A stretch of DNA of 64,000 bases from Algoriphagus halophilus (lineage in GTDB: Bacteria; Bacteroidota; Bacteroidia; Cytophagales; Cyclobacteriaceae), in assembly GCF_900129785.1 (NCBI RefSeq), contig NZ_FSRC01000001.1:1240001-1304000 (forward strand). The letters are read 5' to 3'. The position numbers and the translations under genes are program-made. The notes beneath the pieces are model-generated. The model was not told the origin of the DNA, ran no database searches, and worked only from the letters and a program-made list of their open reading frames with translations. Below, piece by piece: positions 52,557 to 63,223 of the stretch (the stretch's first letter is position 1; every line of letters begins with the position of its first letter).

Positions 52557-55500
52557 ATGACTGGATCCACTCAGATTTATAAACCCAAAAATCATATTCG
52601 AATAGTTACTGCAGCATCTTTGTTTGATGGTCATGACGCTGCGATCAATATTATGAGGAGAATCATTCAATCTACTGGATGTGAAGTGATTCATTTAGGG
52701 CATAATAGGTCGGTTCAGGAGATTGTGGATTGTGCCATTCAGGAAGATGTGCAAGCAATTGCTATTACCTCTTATCAAGGTGGGCATGTGGAATTTTTTA
52801 AATACATGTATGATTTACTTCATGAAAAAGGAGCCGGTCATATTAAGATTTTTGGAGGAGGTGGAGGTACGATCCTTCCAGAGGAGATCCAAGAATTGCA
52901 TGCTTATGGAATTACAAGAATTTATGCGCCGGACGATGGACGGGCTATGGGGCTCCAAGGGATGATTAATGATTTAGTTGAAAAGTCCGATTTTCCAATT
53001 GGGGATACCTTTCAAGAGGGTTTTGAATTAAACAAAACCAATAAAGCTTTCATAGGAAGGGCTATTTCTGCTTTTGAAAATTTCCCTGAAAAGTCACAGT
53101 CTTTATTAAAACAGGTAAGAACTGAAAGCCAAAATTCCAAAACTCCTGTTTTGGGAATTACCGGAACAGGTGGAGCGGGGAAGTCTTCTTTAGTAGATGA
53201 GTTGGTCAGGAGGTTTTTGATCGATTTTGAAGACAAAACACTGGCTATAATTTCAGTTGATCCTTCCAAAAGAAAAACTGGCGGAGCCTTGCTGGGTGAT
53301 CGGATTCGTATGAATGCCATTCATCACCCAAGAGTATATATGCGCTCCTTGGCCACCAGACAATCTAATCTGGCGTTATCAAAATATGTTCAGGATGCAG
53401 TCGATACGGTAAAGGCAGCAGGATTTGATTTAGTGATTCTGGAAACTTCAGGAATTGGACAATCAGATACTGAAATTATTGAGCATTCTGATTTGTCTCT
53501 GTACGTGATGACTCCGGAATATGGAGCTGCTTCCCAATTGGAGAAAATCGACATGCTGGATTTTGCAGATGTAATTGCACTCAACAAATTTGACAAGAGA
53601 GGGGCCTTGGATGCTATCCGTGATGTCAAGAAACAATTCAAAAGAAATCATAACCTCTGGGACATCCAGGATGAAGAGATTCCTGTTTTTGGAACCATTG
53701 CATCCCAATTTAATGACCCGGGAATGAATCAATTGTACAAAGCGTTGATTTCCAAGGTTAATGAGGATCATTCAGGCTGGGAAAGCAATTTTGAATTATC
53801 TGCAGGTACCTCCGAAAAAATCTATATTATTCCACCAGCAAGGACCCGCTACTTATCAGAGATATCAGAAACAAATAGAAACTATGATTCCTGGGTAGAG
53901 GAGCAAAAGGAGATTGCCCAACAACTTTTTAGCATCAAAAAATCCATGGAGGCAATTCAATCCCTTCAGGTAGCGGATCAGGATCGTTTGTTGAAGGAAC
54001 TTGAAGAAGTATATGCGCAGGTTGAATTAAACTTAGATCCAAAAAACAAAAAGTGGATTGAAGAGTGGCCTCAGGAAGCAGCAAGGTATGGGGAGGACTT
54101 TTACGTATTTAAAGTCAGAGATAAAGAAATTAAGGTGAAGACTTTTTATACTTCACTTTCAGAATCAAAGATTCCTAAAATTTCACTTCCAAAATATGAG
54201 GCCTGGGGAGATTTGTTGAAGTGGGGATTACGTGAAAATGTGCCTGGTAAATTCCCGTACACTGCTGGAGTTTTTCCTTTCAAACGAGAAGGAGAAGACC
54301 CGACTAGAATGTTTGCTGGAGAGGGAAGCCCCGAAAGAACCAATAAAAGGTTTCATTATGTGTCAAAGGATATGCCTGCCAAGAGGCTTTCAACAGCTTT
54401 TGATTCGGTAACCTTGTATGGAGAAGATCCCGATTATCGACCAGATATTTATGGGAAAATTGGTAATTCTGGAGTAAATGTGTGTTGTCTGGATGATGCA
54501 AAGAAACTCTACTCGGGTTTTAATTTGGTAGACCCCATGACCTCGGTTTCCATGACCATTAATGGTCCTGCAGCAACCATGACTGCTTTTTTCATGAATG
54601 CTGCGATCGATCAACAGTGTGAGGTTTATATCAAAGAAAATGGACTTGAGAAAGAAGTCAATCAAAAGATTGAGAAACTCTACCAAAAGAAAGGCTTAGA
54701 GAGACCCTCCTATAAAGGAAAAATTCCAGAAGGTAACGATGGACTTGGTTTGATGCTCTTGGGTGTAACTGGTGATCAGGTACTTCCACAAGAGGTGTAT
54801 ACTAAAATCAAAGCTGATACAGTAGCCAGAGTTCGAGGTACTGTTCAGGCAGATATCCTGAAAGAAGATCAAGCGCAAAATACCTGTATATTCTCCACAG
54901 AGTTCTCCCTGAGGTTGATGGGTGATGTACAGCAGTATTTTATTGAAAATAGTATCCGAAATTTCTATTCAGTTTCTATATCAGGTTACCATATCGCAGA
55001 AGCAGGGGCCAATCCGATCACCCAATTAGCATTGACACTTTCTAATGGATTTACCTATGTGGAATATTATGTGAGTAGGGGGATGGATATTAATAAATTT
55101 GCTCCCAATTTATCTTTCTTCTTTTCCAATGGGATTGATCCTGAATATGCGGTCATAGGAAGAGTGGCTCGAAGAGTGTGGGCGAAGGCGATGAAATTGA
55201 AATATGGAGCCAATGAGCGTTCTCAAATGCTCAAATATCATATACAAACTTCAGGTAGGTCTCTGCATGCCCAAGAAATTGACTTTAATGATATCCGGAC
55301 AACGCTCCAAGCCCTATACGCCATCTATGATAACTGTAATTCATTGCATACCAATGCCTATGATGAAGCCATTACCACTCCTACTGAGGCCTCTGTAAGA
55401 AGAGCTATGGCGATTCAGTTGATTATCAATAAGGAACTAGGTTTGGCTAAAAATGAAAACCCTTTGCAAGGAGCCTTTATCATTGAAGAATTAACAGATT

Positions 55501-55934
55501 TGGTAGAAGAGGCGATTTACCTTGAATTTGACAGAATTACCGAGCGTGGAGGGGTATTGGGAGCCATGGAAACGATGTATCAGCGAGGTAAGATCCAGGA
55601 GGAAAGTCTTCATTACGAAATGTTGAAGCATACAGGGGAATATCCAATTATTGGAGTGAATACCTTCTTATCAGCAGAAGGTTCACCAACAGTTACTCCC
55701 GGGGAGGTGATTCGAGCTACAAAAGAGGAAAAAGAATCACAGATTACCACCTTGAAAAATTTGAATCAATCTCATCCGAAACTTGTTGAAGAGCATCTTC
55801 AATCGTTAAAAAGAGTGGCTGTGAAAAATGAGAATATTTTTGCAGAACTGATGGAAGCGGTCAAATACTGTTCATTAGGTCAAATAACCCATGCTTTGTA
55901 TGAAGTAGGAGGACAATATAGAAGAAACATGTAA
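52557..55934 (+). CDS. icmF: Fused isobutyryl-CoA mutase (IcmF)
   Basis: 1125 residues from [17 protein letters not shown]; an in-frame TTG at 52503 is rejected because its extra residues are not in the family. Order: B12-binding domain with [14 protein letters not shown] (His lower ligand) and SYQGGH; MeaB/ArgK-type G-protein domain with P-loop [13 protein letters not shown] from residue 200 and [10 protein letters not shown]; then the large (beta/alpha)8 mutase domain, with [25 protein letters not shown] and [26 protein letters not shown]. Converts isobutyryl-CoA and butyryl-CoA with adenosylcobalamin. The fused G-protein chaperone identifies IcmF rather than methylmalonyl-CoA mutase. Confidence 0.95.
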   Translation: MTGSTQIYKPKNHIRIVTAASLFDGHDAAINIMRRIIQSTGCEVIHLGHNRSVQEIVDCAIQEDVQAIAITSYQGGHVEFFKYMYDLLHEKGAGHIKIFGGGGGTILPEEIQELHAYGITRIYAPDDGRAMGLQGMINDLVEKSDFPIGDTFQEGFELNKTNKAFIGRAISAFENFPEKSQSLLKQVRTESQNSKTPVLGITGTGGAGKSSLVDELVRRFLIDFEDKTLAIISVDPSKRKTGGALLGDRIRMNAIHHPRVYMRSLATRQSNLALSKYVQDAVDTVKAAGFDLVILETSGIGQSDTEIIEHSDLSLYVMTPEYGAASQLEKIDMLDFADVIALNKFDKRGALDAIRDVKKQFKRNHNLWDIQDEEIPVFGTIASQFNDPGMNQLYKALISKVNEDHSGWESNFELSAGTSEKIYIIPPARTRYLSEISETNRNYDSWVEEQKEIAQQLFSIKKSMEAIQSLQVADQDRLLKELEEVYAQVELNLDPKNKKWIEEWPQEAARYGEDFYVFKVRDKEIKVKTFYTSLSESKIPKISLPKYEAWGDLLKWGLRENVPGKFPYTAGVFPFKREGEDPTRMFAGEGSPERTNKRFHYVSKDMPAKRLSTAFDSVTLYGEDPDYRPDIYGKIGNSGVNVCCLDDAKKLYSGFNLVDPMTSVSMTINGPAATMTAFFMNAAIDQQCEVYIKENGLEKEVNQKIEKLYQKKGLERPSYKGKIPEGNDGLGLMLLGVTGDQVLPQEVYTKIKADTVARVRGTVQADILKEDQAQNTCIFSTEFSLRLMGDVQQYFIENSIRNFYSVSISGYHIAEAGANPITQLALTLSNGFTYVEYYVSRGMDINKFAPNLSFFFSNGIDPEYAVIGRVARRVWAKAMKLKYGANERSQMLKYHIQTSGRSLHAQEIDFNDIRTTLQALYAIYDNCNSLHTNAYDEAITTPTEASVRRAMAIQLIINKELGLAKNENPLQGAFIIEELTDLVEEAIYLEFDRITERGGVLGAMETMYQRGKIQEESLHYEMLKHTGEYPIIGVNTFLSAEGSPTVTPGEVIRATKEEKESQITTLKNLNQSHPKLVEEHLQSLKRVAVKNENIFAELMEAVKYCSLGQITHALYEVGGQYRRNM

Positions 55935-55990
55935 ACCAATTCTTCCAGGAAAAGATAAAAGGAAAGCAAGAAAAGTTTAATAATAAAAAC

Positions 55991-56407
55991 ATGTCAAAAA
56001 GAAATGTAACTGTTCGCATGAAAGCGGACTATGAGTACGAAGCGGTCAATCCCCAAGGAAATGTAGTACAGATTGATATGTACGATGCACCTGAAAAACA
56101 AGCTCAGTCTCCTATGGATCTAATTCTTTCTGCATTAGGGGGATGTGCTTCAGTAGATGCGGTACTCATGATGAAGAAAAAAAGAAAAACCATCGAATCA
56201 TTTACAGTAGATGTAGAAGGGTTAAGGAATGATGGGGTTCCTGCTTATTATACGGATATCCATTTGTCTTTTACGTTGGTTTCTCCTGATGCCAATGAAT
56301 TGGAATTTGGGAAAGTGGTTGCGCTTTCTGTGGATAAATACTGCTCGGTTGCATCTTCACTCAACCCTAAAATTACCTACTCTTATATTGTTAAAAGGCC
56401 ATCATGA
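55991..56407 (+). CDS. OsmC family protein
   Basis: 138 residues. The two redox cysteines are visible in LGGCASVDAV and DKYCSVASSL, the OsmC/Ohr peroxiredoxin signature. Probably reduces organic hydroperoxides or acts as a related thiol protein. 56 nt after icmF and overlapping the next small gene by 4 nt. Confidence 0.93.
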   Translation: MSKRNVTVRMKADYEYEAVNPQGNVVQIDMYDAPEKQAQSPMDLILSALGGCASVDAVLMMKKKRKTIESFTVDVEGLRNDGVPAYYTDIHLSFTLVSPDANELEFGKVVALSVDKYCSVASSLNPKITYSYIVKRPS

Positions 56408-56643
56408 GGGTTGTAAATGAATTTGTCCAGGAGGAAATACGCATCAGTGTTTTCTCCTGGAACAATAAATATATCATCAAGTATGAACTGGGACCTTTGG
56501 AGCAAACCTTCAAGGTAAGTGAAATGGATATCTTGGAGGAAAGTGAGTTAGAAGCCTTCTGGAAAGGCGATTTTTTTGAAAAAGTTAGAGTTAGATTTGA
56601 AGAAATGGGTAAAACCTTTCGTGCACAGTTGGAAAATTTATAA
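56404..56643 (+). CDS. Conserved small protein of unknown function
   Basis: 79 residues, starts inside the OsmC stop (ATGA overlap). Beta strands RISVFSWNNKYIIKYELG and a helical C-terminus EKVRVRFEEMGKTFRAQL; acidic overall. No motif recognised. Its coupled position and codon use argue for a real gene. Confidence 0.75.
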   Translation: MRVVNEFVQEEIRISVFSWNNKYIIKYELGPLEQTFKVSEMDILEESELEAFWKGDFFEKVRVRFEEMGKTFRAQLENL

Positions 56644-56666
56644 TTTCCCTAACAAGTGTTTTACCT

Positions 56667-57671
56667 ATGAAAATTGGATTAAGATTCTTTTTGATCATCT
56701 GCCTGTCATTTTTTTCCTGTGAAGGGCCAAAGAGTTCGGATAAATTTTCCGTGGACGAAAGGCTAGCCAACTTGGTGAAAAACATGGAGAAAGAATTTCT
56801 CACCTTGAATGAAGAGATCATTCGTCTTGGAGATTTTTATCAGTATGTTTTGGCTAATAGGGATTCTCTTTTGAAAACTGCAGATAGATCCAGGTATACT
56901 TTTGAAGGCTCTTTTTCTAATAATTTACCTGTTCAGGGGGAAGAACTTAGTAAGTTGATTCTATCTACCAAATCTCCTGATCCGGAGAAGTCCATGGAAG
57001 AGGTGTTGTTTACGAATATTCTAGATTCTGCTTTTAAAGCTGTTTATGAAAAGCACCCAATTATTGCGCAGGTATATTCTAATTCCCCTATGCAGGTTTC
57101 AAGGGTTTACCCTCCGTATGATGCGCAAAATTTAATGGATCCAGATATTGATTTAGTTACATTTAATTTCTATTACGAGGGAGACTTGGAGCACAATCCC
57201 CAAAAAGAACCTATTTGGCTCCCTGAAGTATATGTAGATCCGGCAGGAAAGGGCTGGATTATGTCACTAGTTTACCCGGTTTATGATGGAGATGATTTAT
57301 TTGCTGTCTTGGGTATTGATATTACTGTGGAGGAGATATTACATCGTTTTTTAGAACAGGAAGATGGAAACTTATTAATAGTCAATGGAATAGGGGATAT
57401 TGTTTCAGGCAAATCAACAGCTATTGAAGCATTAAGTTTTCCGCCATTAAAAAATCATGTGTATACAGAAACGATTAAGTCTGACAATTTCCGTATTTCT
57501 GATTTTAATCTATTTAATAGTAAGAGTAGACAAGTGAGGGAAATGGGGCAAGAATTTTTATTGAAAAAGGAAAATACATTTTTGTTTGAAAATGAAAATG
57601 ACCTAAAAGAGGCAATAGCAATTCCATTTAATTTCACAGATTGGTATTTGATAGAAATAAACCCCTACTAA
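56667..57671 (+). CDS. Cache-domain lipoprotein
   Basis: 334 residues. Signal peptide ending in a C-rich S-F-F-S-C (lipobox weak but Cys present). The body fits a double-Cache (PDC) sensor: V-Y-P-P-Y-D-A-Q-N, a WLPEVYVDPAGKGWIMSLVYPVYDGDDLFAVLGIDITV segment with the typical Y-x-D and W-x-x-S positions, then EDGNLLIVNGIGDIVSGKS. No membrane helix besides the signal. Its stop (57669-57671) touches the ATG of the hybrid kinase, so it likely acts as a periplasmic sensor for it. Confidence 0.82.
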   Translation: MKIGLRFFLIICLSFFSCEGPKSSDKFSVDERLANLVKNMEKEFLTLNEEIIRLGDFYQYVLANRDSLLKTADRSRYTFEGSFSNNLPVQGEELSKLILSTKSPDPEKSMEEVLFTNILDSAFKAVYEKHPIIAQVYSNSPMQVSRVYPPYDAQNLMDPDIDLVTFNFYYEGDLEHNPQKEPIWLPEVYVDPAGKGWIMSLVYPVYDGDDLFAVLGIDITVEEILHRFLEQEDGNLLIVNGIGDIVSGKSTAIEALSFPPLKNHVYTETIKSDNFRISDFNLFNSKSRQVREMGQEFLLKKENTFLFENENDLKEAIAIPFNFTDWYLIEINPY

Positions 57672-60524
57672 ATGTGGACTAGGAAGATAAATAACCTTAG
57701 TTTTTTACTTACAACTGCTCTAGGTATTTTTCTAGTCCTATTAGTCATTGCGTTAGGCGTTAGTTTTTATTTTGCTATTTCGGACGCTCAATTAGCATCT
57801 AGGAAAGTATTCCTAACCAAGCAAACGGAGTTAGCTGCGAGAGAACTCGAATTAGAAATCTTTCGATTTGAAGAAGATGCAAGTAGCCTTTTTTCTTTTC
57901 TGGAAGATGAAGATTTGGATGAGGAAGATTTTCAATTAGATCTTCCAATGGCAATTAGAAAATTAATGAATAATTATCCAGGGTTAGTGGATACGGTTTG
58001 GGTAAACTTTCCTGAGTCCACTTCATTTTTTACTATGACGGATAGGAATGATTTTATTTCTCAGCCTTTTGATGGATTCATAAGAAGTAAGTTTCAAGAA
58101 AATTCTAGTCTATATAGGAGTAATCCAGAGGGCTTAGAAATGCTTTTCCTCTTAAACTTGGAGGATTTTAGCAGCCGCTTTGTCACAAATTATTATTTAA
58201 ATGCAGAAGGAGGAAAATTTTTATTGATTGGTGATCAATTGATTGATATAGGTCCCAGTGCTCTTAACACTCCTATTGAGTTTCAAGCTAAAGATCTTCT
58301 GACCATAAAAAATGATATCGCTATTGGTTTAAAGGGGATCTATGAGGTGACCTGGGATCAGGAAGGCAAACCTTTCAATGGAGTGTTAGTCCAATATCCA
58401 TTTGATTTTGGGGGCATCCTTGAAAATGCCTCCATGTTATTTTTTATTGAAACAGAAGAGCTTACGGAAGGTGTCTATAATACCTATTTATGGCTGTTTT
58501 TTGTTTTGATACTATTGTTATTAGGGACTATCGTATTTTTTATTCTTTCCTTAAACAATAACTTAAAATCTCAGCATCAACTTGAAAAAAGCTCTAAAGA
58601 AATTTCGGAACTTTTTGATCAGCAAAACCTACTTTTAAAAGAACTGAAAGGCTTTGTCTATTTCCATAATCATAGGGGGGAAATGACGAGGGTCAGTGAT
58701 GAGGTAGAGAAAATTCTTGGAAGTCCAAAAGAAGATTTCATCAAGGCATTTTTGCCGAATAGTTCCATCCGGGAGGTAAATGAACTTCAAGAAATAGTAA
58801 GCCATGCTTTGGATTCCAAGAAGTCGGTATTGGATTTTGAATATGATTACATCAGACCAGATCAGAAAAAGATTCGTCTAAAAATATTTGAAAAGTTGAT
58901 TTTTGATGAGAAAGGTAGGTTTAATGGAGGCTTAGGTATTTGTACTGATATAACTTCCCAATTTGAAGCAAGTCAGGAATTAGTTCAAAGTGAAAATCGC
59001 CTTAGAACCGTATTGGAAAATATTCCTGACATCATTTTTATTTATGACAATAAAGGGAAGGTCATCGACTTTCACGTCAAGGAAAAAATACCAGGCTGGG
59101 ACGGTACAGCATTAGGGAAATATTTAGCTGATTTGATTCCAGAGGATCAAAAGGAGGAAACACTCCAGGCTTTTGATACTGCGAGAAATACTGGCACCAT
59201 TCAATCTGTCAATAGGAAATTGGAGCTTCCTAGTGGTTCCAAATATTTTGAATTGAGGTATTTCCCTTTAGATGAAAATAGAATGATGTCTGTGGCAAAA
59301 GATATCACGAGCCAAAAAATTTGGGAGAAAGGCCTGATTGAAGCAATGAGTGCAGCAGATGAAGCTAGCCGAGCCAAATCAGAATTTTTGGCTAACATGA
59401 GTCACGAGATCAGGACTCCTATGAATGGATTGTTGGGAATCATTGATTTGTTGGAGTTGACCCAACTCACCAAGGATCAAAAAGAATACCTAGAAATTAT
59501 CAAGAATTCGGGGAATTCCCTCTTAGGAATTATCAAGGACATCCTGGATTATTCCAAAATTGAGGCTGGAAAAATTGATATCAATCCTTTTCCGGCCAAA
59601 CCTGCTGAAGAACTAGAGAAACAGATCCAAATTTTTTACGGACTGGCTAGTAAGAAAAAAATAAAGCTGCATAAACATATCAGTTCAGATGCATATAATC
59701 AATTTGATTCAGATTATATTCGGATTAATCAAGTGATTATCAATCTTGTAGGAAATGCCGTTAAGTTTACCCCTGTGGGAGGAATAGTTTCTGTTTCAAT
59801 GGATGTTGAGCATATTGAGGGAGACCTATATTATTTGAAAACTGAAGTGAAGGACAGTGGAATAGGTATTCCGGAAGAATTGATTCCTTCTTTGACCGAT
59901 CCGTTTTTTCAGGTGGAAAGCTCTAGTACCAGGAGTTTTCAAGGAACAGGATTGGGATTGGCAATCGCTAAGAAAATCATTGAATTGATGGGAGGAGAAC
60001 TCACCATTACCAGTAAAGTAGGTGAGGGTTCCATTTTCTCATTCTCCGTTTTACTTACTAAAGTGAATGCTGAATTCACAGAGGAAATAAAATCATCAAC
60101 TGATGAAAGGGAAAACTGGTTCGGAATGGGGGAAGAGTATCCATTAAGAATCTTATTGGCGGAGGATAATGACTTAAATCTTCAATTGATGAAATTGATG
60201 CTGGATCAGTTGGGCTACCCATTTGAAATTGCAAGAAATGGTTTGGATGCCTTAGATATGGTCATGAATCATGAGTTTGATCTAGTTCTGATGGATGTTC
60301 AAATGCCTGTAATGAATGGTCTAGAAGCTACAAAGAGGATCAGAGAGACTCCCGATATGGAAAATCTTTTTATTATAGGGTTATCAGCCAATGTCTTTGA
60401 TGAAGATCAAAAGAAAGCTTTAGAAAGTGGAATGGATGATTATTTGACCAAACCGATTCGTCTAATGGCTTTGGCAAAAAAATTGGAACTATTCTATCAT
60501 AAAAAGGCTAATCTTAAGGCATAA
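57672..60524 (+). CDS. Hybrid histidine kinase with PAS domains and receiver
   Basis: 950 residues. Membrane helices at about 12-35 and 275-297 enclose a periplasmic region of about 240 residues. Then coiled coil and two PAS-like domains (about 315-425, 440-550), HisKA with His578 in NMSHEIRTPMNG, HATPase_c (QVIINLVGNAVKFTP, DSGIGIPEEL, GTGLGLAIAKK) and a C-terminal receiver with DVQMPVMNG, phosphoacceptor Asp875. No DNA-binding output domain, so the signal must go through a separate partner. Abuts the Cache lipoprotein gene. Confidence 0.93.
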   Translation: MWTRKINNLSFLLTTALGIFLVLLVIALGVSFYFAISDAQLASRKVFLTKQTELAARELELEIFRFEEDASSLFSFLEDEDLDEEDFQLDLPMAIRKLMNNYPGLVDTVWVNFPESTSFFTMTDRNDFISQPFDGFIRSKFQENSSLYRSNPEGLEMLFLLNLEDFSSRFVTNYYLNAEGGKFLLIGDQLIDIGPSALNTPIEFQAKDLLTIKNDIAIGLKGIYEVTWDQEGKPFNGVLVQYPFDFGGILENASMLFFIETEELTEGVYNTYLWLFFVLILLLLGTIVFFILSLNNNLKSQHQLEKSSKEISELFDQQNLLLKELKGFVYFHNHRGEMTRVSDEVEKILGSPKEDFIKAFLPNSSIREVNELQEIVSHALDSKKSVLDFEYDYIRPDQKKIRLKIFEKLIFDEKGRFNGGLGICTDITSQFEASQELVQSENRLRTVLENIPDIIFIYDNKGKVIDFHVKEKIPGWDGTALGKYLADLIPEDQKEETLQAFDTARNTGTIQSVNRKLELPSGSKYFELRYFPLDENRMMSVAKDITSQKIWEKGLIEAMSAADEASRAKSEFLANMSHEIRTPMNGLLGIIDLLELTQLTKDQKEYLEIIKNSGNSLLGIIKDILDYSKIEAGKIDINPFPAKPAEELEKQIQIFYGLASKKKIKLHKHISSDAYNQFDSDYIRINQVIINLVGNAVKFTPVGGIVSVSMDVEHIEGDLYYLKTEVKDSGIGIPEELIPSLTDPFFQVESSSTRSFQGTGLGLAIAKKIIELMGGELTITSKVGEGSIFSFSVLLTKVNAEFTEEIKSSTDERENWFGMGEEYPLRILLAEDNDLNLQLMKLMLDQLGYPFEIARNGLDALDMVMNHEFDLVLMDVQMPVMNGLEATKRIRETPDMENLFIIGLSANVFDEDQKKALESGMDDYLTKPIRLMALAKKLELFYHKKANLKA

Positions 60525-60525
60525 A

Positions 60526-60550
60526 AAAACCAGGTTCATTACCTGGTTTT
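60526..60550. terminator. Bidirectional terminator, hybrid kinase / E2
   Basis: AAAACCAGGT, 5-nt loop, ACCTGGTTTT; ends the plus-strand kinase and the minus-strand E2 gene. Confidence 0.85.
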
Positions 60551-60557
60551 CTAAGTT

Positions 60558-61859
60558 TTATAATGATGTGTTAAGATCAAAGTCTGCTAAATAATCAGCT
60601 ACTCGTTTGACAAACATTCCTCCTAAAGAACCATCAACTACACGATGATCATAGGAGTGGGATAAAAACATTTTGTGTCGTATTGCAATTACATCACCAG
60701 TTGGGGTTTCTACTACTGCAGGTTTTTTGACAATGGCTCCCACTGCCATGATTGCTACTTGAGGTTGCATAATGATAGGAGTCCCCATCACATTTCCAAA
60801 AGAGCCCACATTCGATACCGTATAGGTTCCTCCACTTAAGTCATCCGCATTCAATTTGTTGTTACGCGCTCTATTCGCCAAGTCATTTACCTGTTTGGAG
60901 ATTCCGACCAAGTTTAATTGGTCTGCCTTTTTAATTACCGGAACAATTAAATTACCACTTGGTAATGCTACTGCCATCCCTATATTGATGTCTTTCTTCT
61001 TGATTATTTTATCCCCATCAATGGAAATATTAATCATGGGAAAATCCCTAATCGCTTTGGATATAGCCTCAATAAAGAATGGTGTGTAAGTAATAGACTC
61101 TCCAAATTTGGCTTTGTAAGCCATTTTATTTTTTTCGCGCCAAAGGACTATGTTGGTCATATCCGCTTCTACAAATGAAGTTACATGGGCAGAAATTCTT
61201 TTGGAATCGACCATTCTTTGAGCGATCATCTTCCTCATCCGGTCCATTTCGATGATTTCATCGGAGGCAGAAATACTTACTTGGGCTTTTGGTTGGGAAA
61301 TAGAAGGGACTTCATGAGTTGAAGCTTTTCCATTATCACTTCTATTCTCAAGGTAGTTGAGCATGTCATTTTTAGTGACACGACCATCTTTTCCTGTGCC
61401 AGGGACTGTAGCTAATTCCTCTTTGGAAATCCCTTCCTCTTTTGCAATGCTTTGAACAAGAGGGGAGTAGAATCGATCATCCGAATTTTCCTGCTGAGAA
61501 TTAGTGGCAGCTGCAGTAGAAATTAAAGACCCGGTGTTCTCAGGTGCTACAGCAAGTAATTCTTCTTTGGAGGCAACTTCTTCTGGTTTTTTTTCTTTAG
61601 CAACGTTTTCCACTTCTCCTTCAGTCTCAATTACAGCGATTGGAGCCCCTACTGCTACAACATCTCCCTCTTTAACCAAGATTTTTTTCAATACTCCTGC
61701 ATGCGTAGAAGGGACCTCGGTATCTACTTTATCAGTGGCTACCTCTAGAACAGATTCATCTTGTTCTATTTTTTCGCCTTCTTTTTTAAGCCAACTCAGG
61801 ATGGTTCCCTCTATGATACTTTCGCCCATTTTGGGCATTAGCATTTCTACACTTGCCAT
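60558..61859 (-). CDS. Dihydrolipoamide acyltransferase (E2) of a 2-oxoacid dehydrogenase
   Basis: 433 residues. N-terminal lipoyl domain with lipoyl-Lys in EVATDKVDTEVPS, then a flexible linker, E3/E1-binding domain (FYSPLVQSIAKEEGISKEEL, GTGKDGRVTKNDML) and catalytic domain ending SYDHRVVDGSLGG with the active His. Start at 61857-61859 (MASVEMLMPKMGE); the frame extends 3 residues further. Branched-chain-type E2 is likely; it should pair with the fused E1 at 12.5 kb. Downstream of a convergent terminator. Confidence 0.93.
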   Translation of the reverse strand: MASVEMLMPKMGESIIEGTILSWLKKEGEKIEQDESVLEVATDKVDTEVPSTHAGVLKKILVKEGDVVAVGAPIAVIETEGEVENVAKEKKPEEVASKEELLAVAPENTGSLISTAAATNSQQENSDDRFYSPLVQSIAKEEGISKEELATVPGTGKDGRVTKNDMLNYLENRSDNGKASTHEVPSISQPKAQVSISASDEIIEMDRMRKMIAQRMVDSKRISAHVTSFVEADMTNIVLWREKNKMAYKAKFGESITYTPFFIEAISKAIRDFPMINISIDGDKIIKKKDINIGMAVALPSGNLIVPVIKKADQLNLVGISKQVNDLANRARNNKLNADDLSGGTYTVSNVGSFGNVMGTPIIMQPQVAIMAVGAIVKKPAVVETPTGDVIAIRHKMFLSHSYDHRVVDGSLGGMFVKRVADYLADFDLNTSL

Positions 61860-61953
61860 AATCTTCAAAATAATTAAATTGGGTATATATTCGACTTTTA
61901 AAATTAAATTTTATTGGCGATCAACCCAAGTCTTTTGATTAAAATTTTATTTG

Positions 61954-63204
61954 CTATTTCTTAGAAAAACAAATTCTCAATAGATTCAATACAGCTACTG
62001 CGGTCAATTGGATATTAAGTAACCTATCTTGTGTAAGTTGTAATTTTTTGGTTTCTACAAATCCATTTCCTGCACAAGCAATCCATATGGTTCCTACAGG
62101 CTTTGCCTCAGTTCCTCCATCTGGCCCGGCAATTCCACTACTAGCTAGACCAAAGTCAGATTGGAATAGTTTCTTAATTCCTTTGGACATCTCAATGACT
62201 GTTTCCTCACTTACAGCACCAAATTCTTCAAGAGTGGCAATACTTACTCCTAATATCTCATGCTTGAACTGATTGTGATAAGGGACCAGCGCACCTTGAA
62301 AATATGCGCTACTTCCTGATATACTTGTCACTAAATGTGATATATATCCACCAGTACAGCTCTCAGCCAAAGCTAGGGTTTTATTGCTTTTCTTCAAAAG
62401 CTTACCAATAGCTGATTCTAAGGTTTCATCATTGTAACCATAGATATAGTCTTTGATTTGTGGATAAACCAGGTCAATTTGATGTTGGATTTCATTCTTT
62501 AGTAGTACTTGATCATCACCGAATCCAGTTAATCTTAGTTTGACATGACCTAAAGAAGGCAAATAGGCTAATTTGATATGGGATGGCAACGCATTTTCCC
62601 AATCCCTGATCAAGTCCGCTAACCAGCTTTCACCTATTCCCACGGTTTTAATCACCTGATGGACAATTACTGGTAATTCGTAGAGATCTGCGAGCTTAGG
62701 AATGACGAAATCTGTCATCAGCTTTTTCATCTCATGTGGAACCCCAGGCATTGACATCCAGTAGGTATTGTTTTCTTCAAACCACATTCCCGGTGCTGTA
62801 CCCACTTCATTAGGCACATAGGTACAGCAAGAAGGAAGATGTCCCTGTAAAATATTTAAAGGGGTAATTTCTCTGCCTCTTCGTTGGAAGAAGCTAGTAA
62901 CTGCTGCTACAGCTTCAGGAAACGCTACAATGGGGCAATTGAAATATTCAGCCATCAAAGGCTTCGTAAGATCATCCTGAGTAGGGCCAAGTCCTCCTGT
63001 GATCAGTACAATATCTGCCCGCTGTTCGGCCTTAGAAAATGCTTCAATAATATCATCTCTATTATCACCTACAGTAGTTCGCCTAACTACTCTCACACCG
63101 ATTAAATCTAACTCCTGACTAATCCAGTGGCTATTTGTATCTACTATTTGACCATATAGCAATTCATCTCCAATTGCTATAATTTCTGCTTTTACAGTCT
63201 TCAT
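61954..63204 (-). CDS. cinA: CinA family protein with nicotinamide-nucleotide amidohydrolase domain
   Basis: 416 residues. N-terminal MoCF-like domain (GDELLYGQIVDTNSHWI, ITGGLGPTQDDLTK) and C-terminal CinA/PncC domain (LALAESCTGGYISHLVTSISGSS, ASSGIAGPDGGTEAKPVGT). Hydrolyses nicotinamide mononucleotide in pyridine-nucleotide salvage. Follows the SDR gene by 19 nt. Confidence 0.96.
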   Translation of the reverse strand: MKTVKAEIIAIGDELLYGQIVDTNSHWISQELDLIGVRVVRRTTVGDNRDDIIEAFSKAEQRADIVLITGGLGPTQDDLTKPLMAEYFNCPIVAFPEAVAAVTSFFQRRGREITPLNILQGHLPSCCTYVPNEVGTAPGMWFEENNTYWMSMPGVPHEMKKLMTDFVIPKLADLYELPVIVHQVIKTVGIGESWLADLIRDWENALPSHIKLAYLPSLGHVKLRLTGFGDDQVLLKNEIQHQIDLVYPQIKDYIYGYNDETLESAIGKLLKKSNKTLALAESCTGGYISHLVTSISGSSAYFQGALVPYHNQFKHEILGVSIATLEEFGAVSEETVIEMSKGIKKLFQSDFGLASSGIAGPDGGTEAKPVGTIWIACAGNGFVETKKLQLTQDRLLNIQLTAVAVLNLLRICFSKK

Positions 63205-63223
63205 TCGAGGTTGTATGCTGGGT

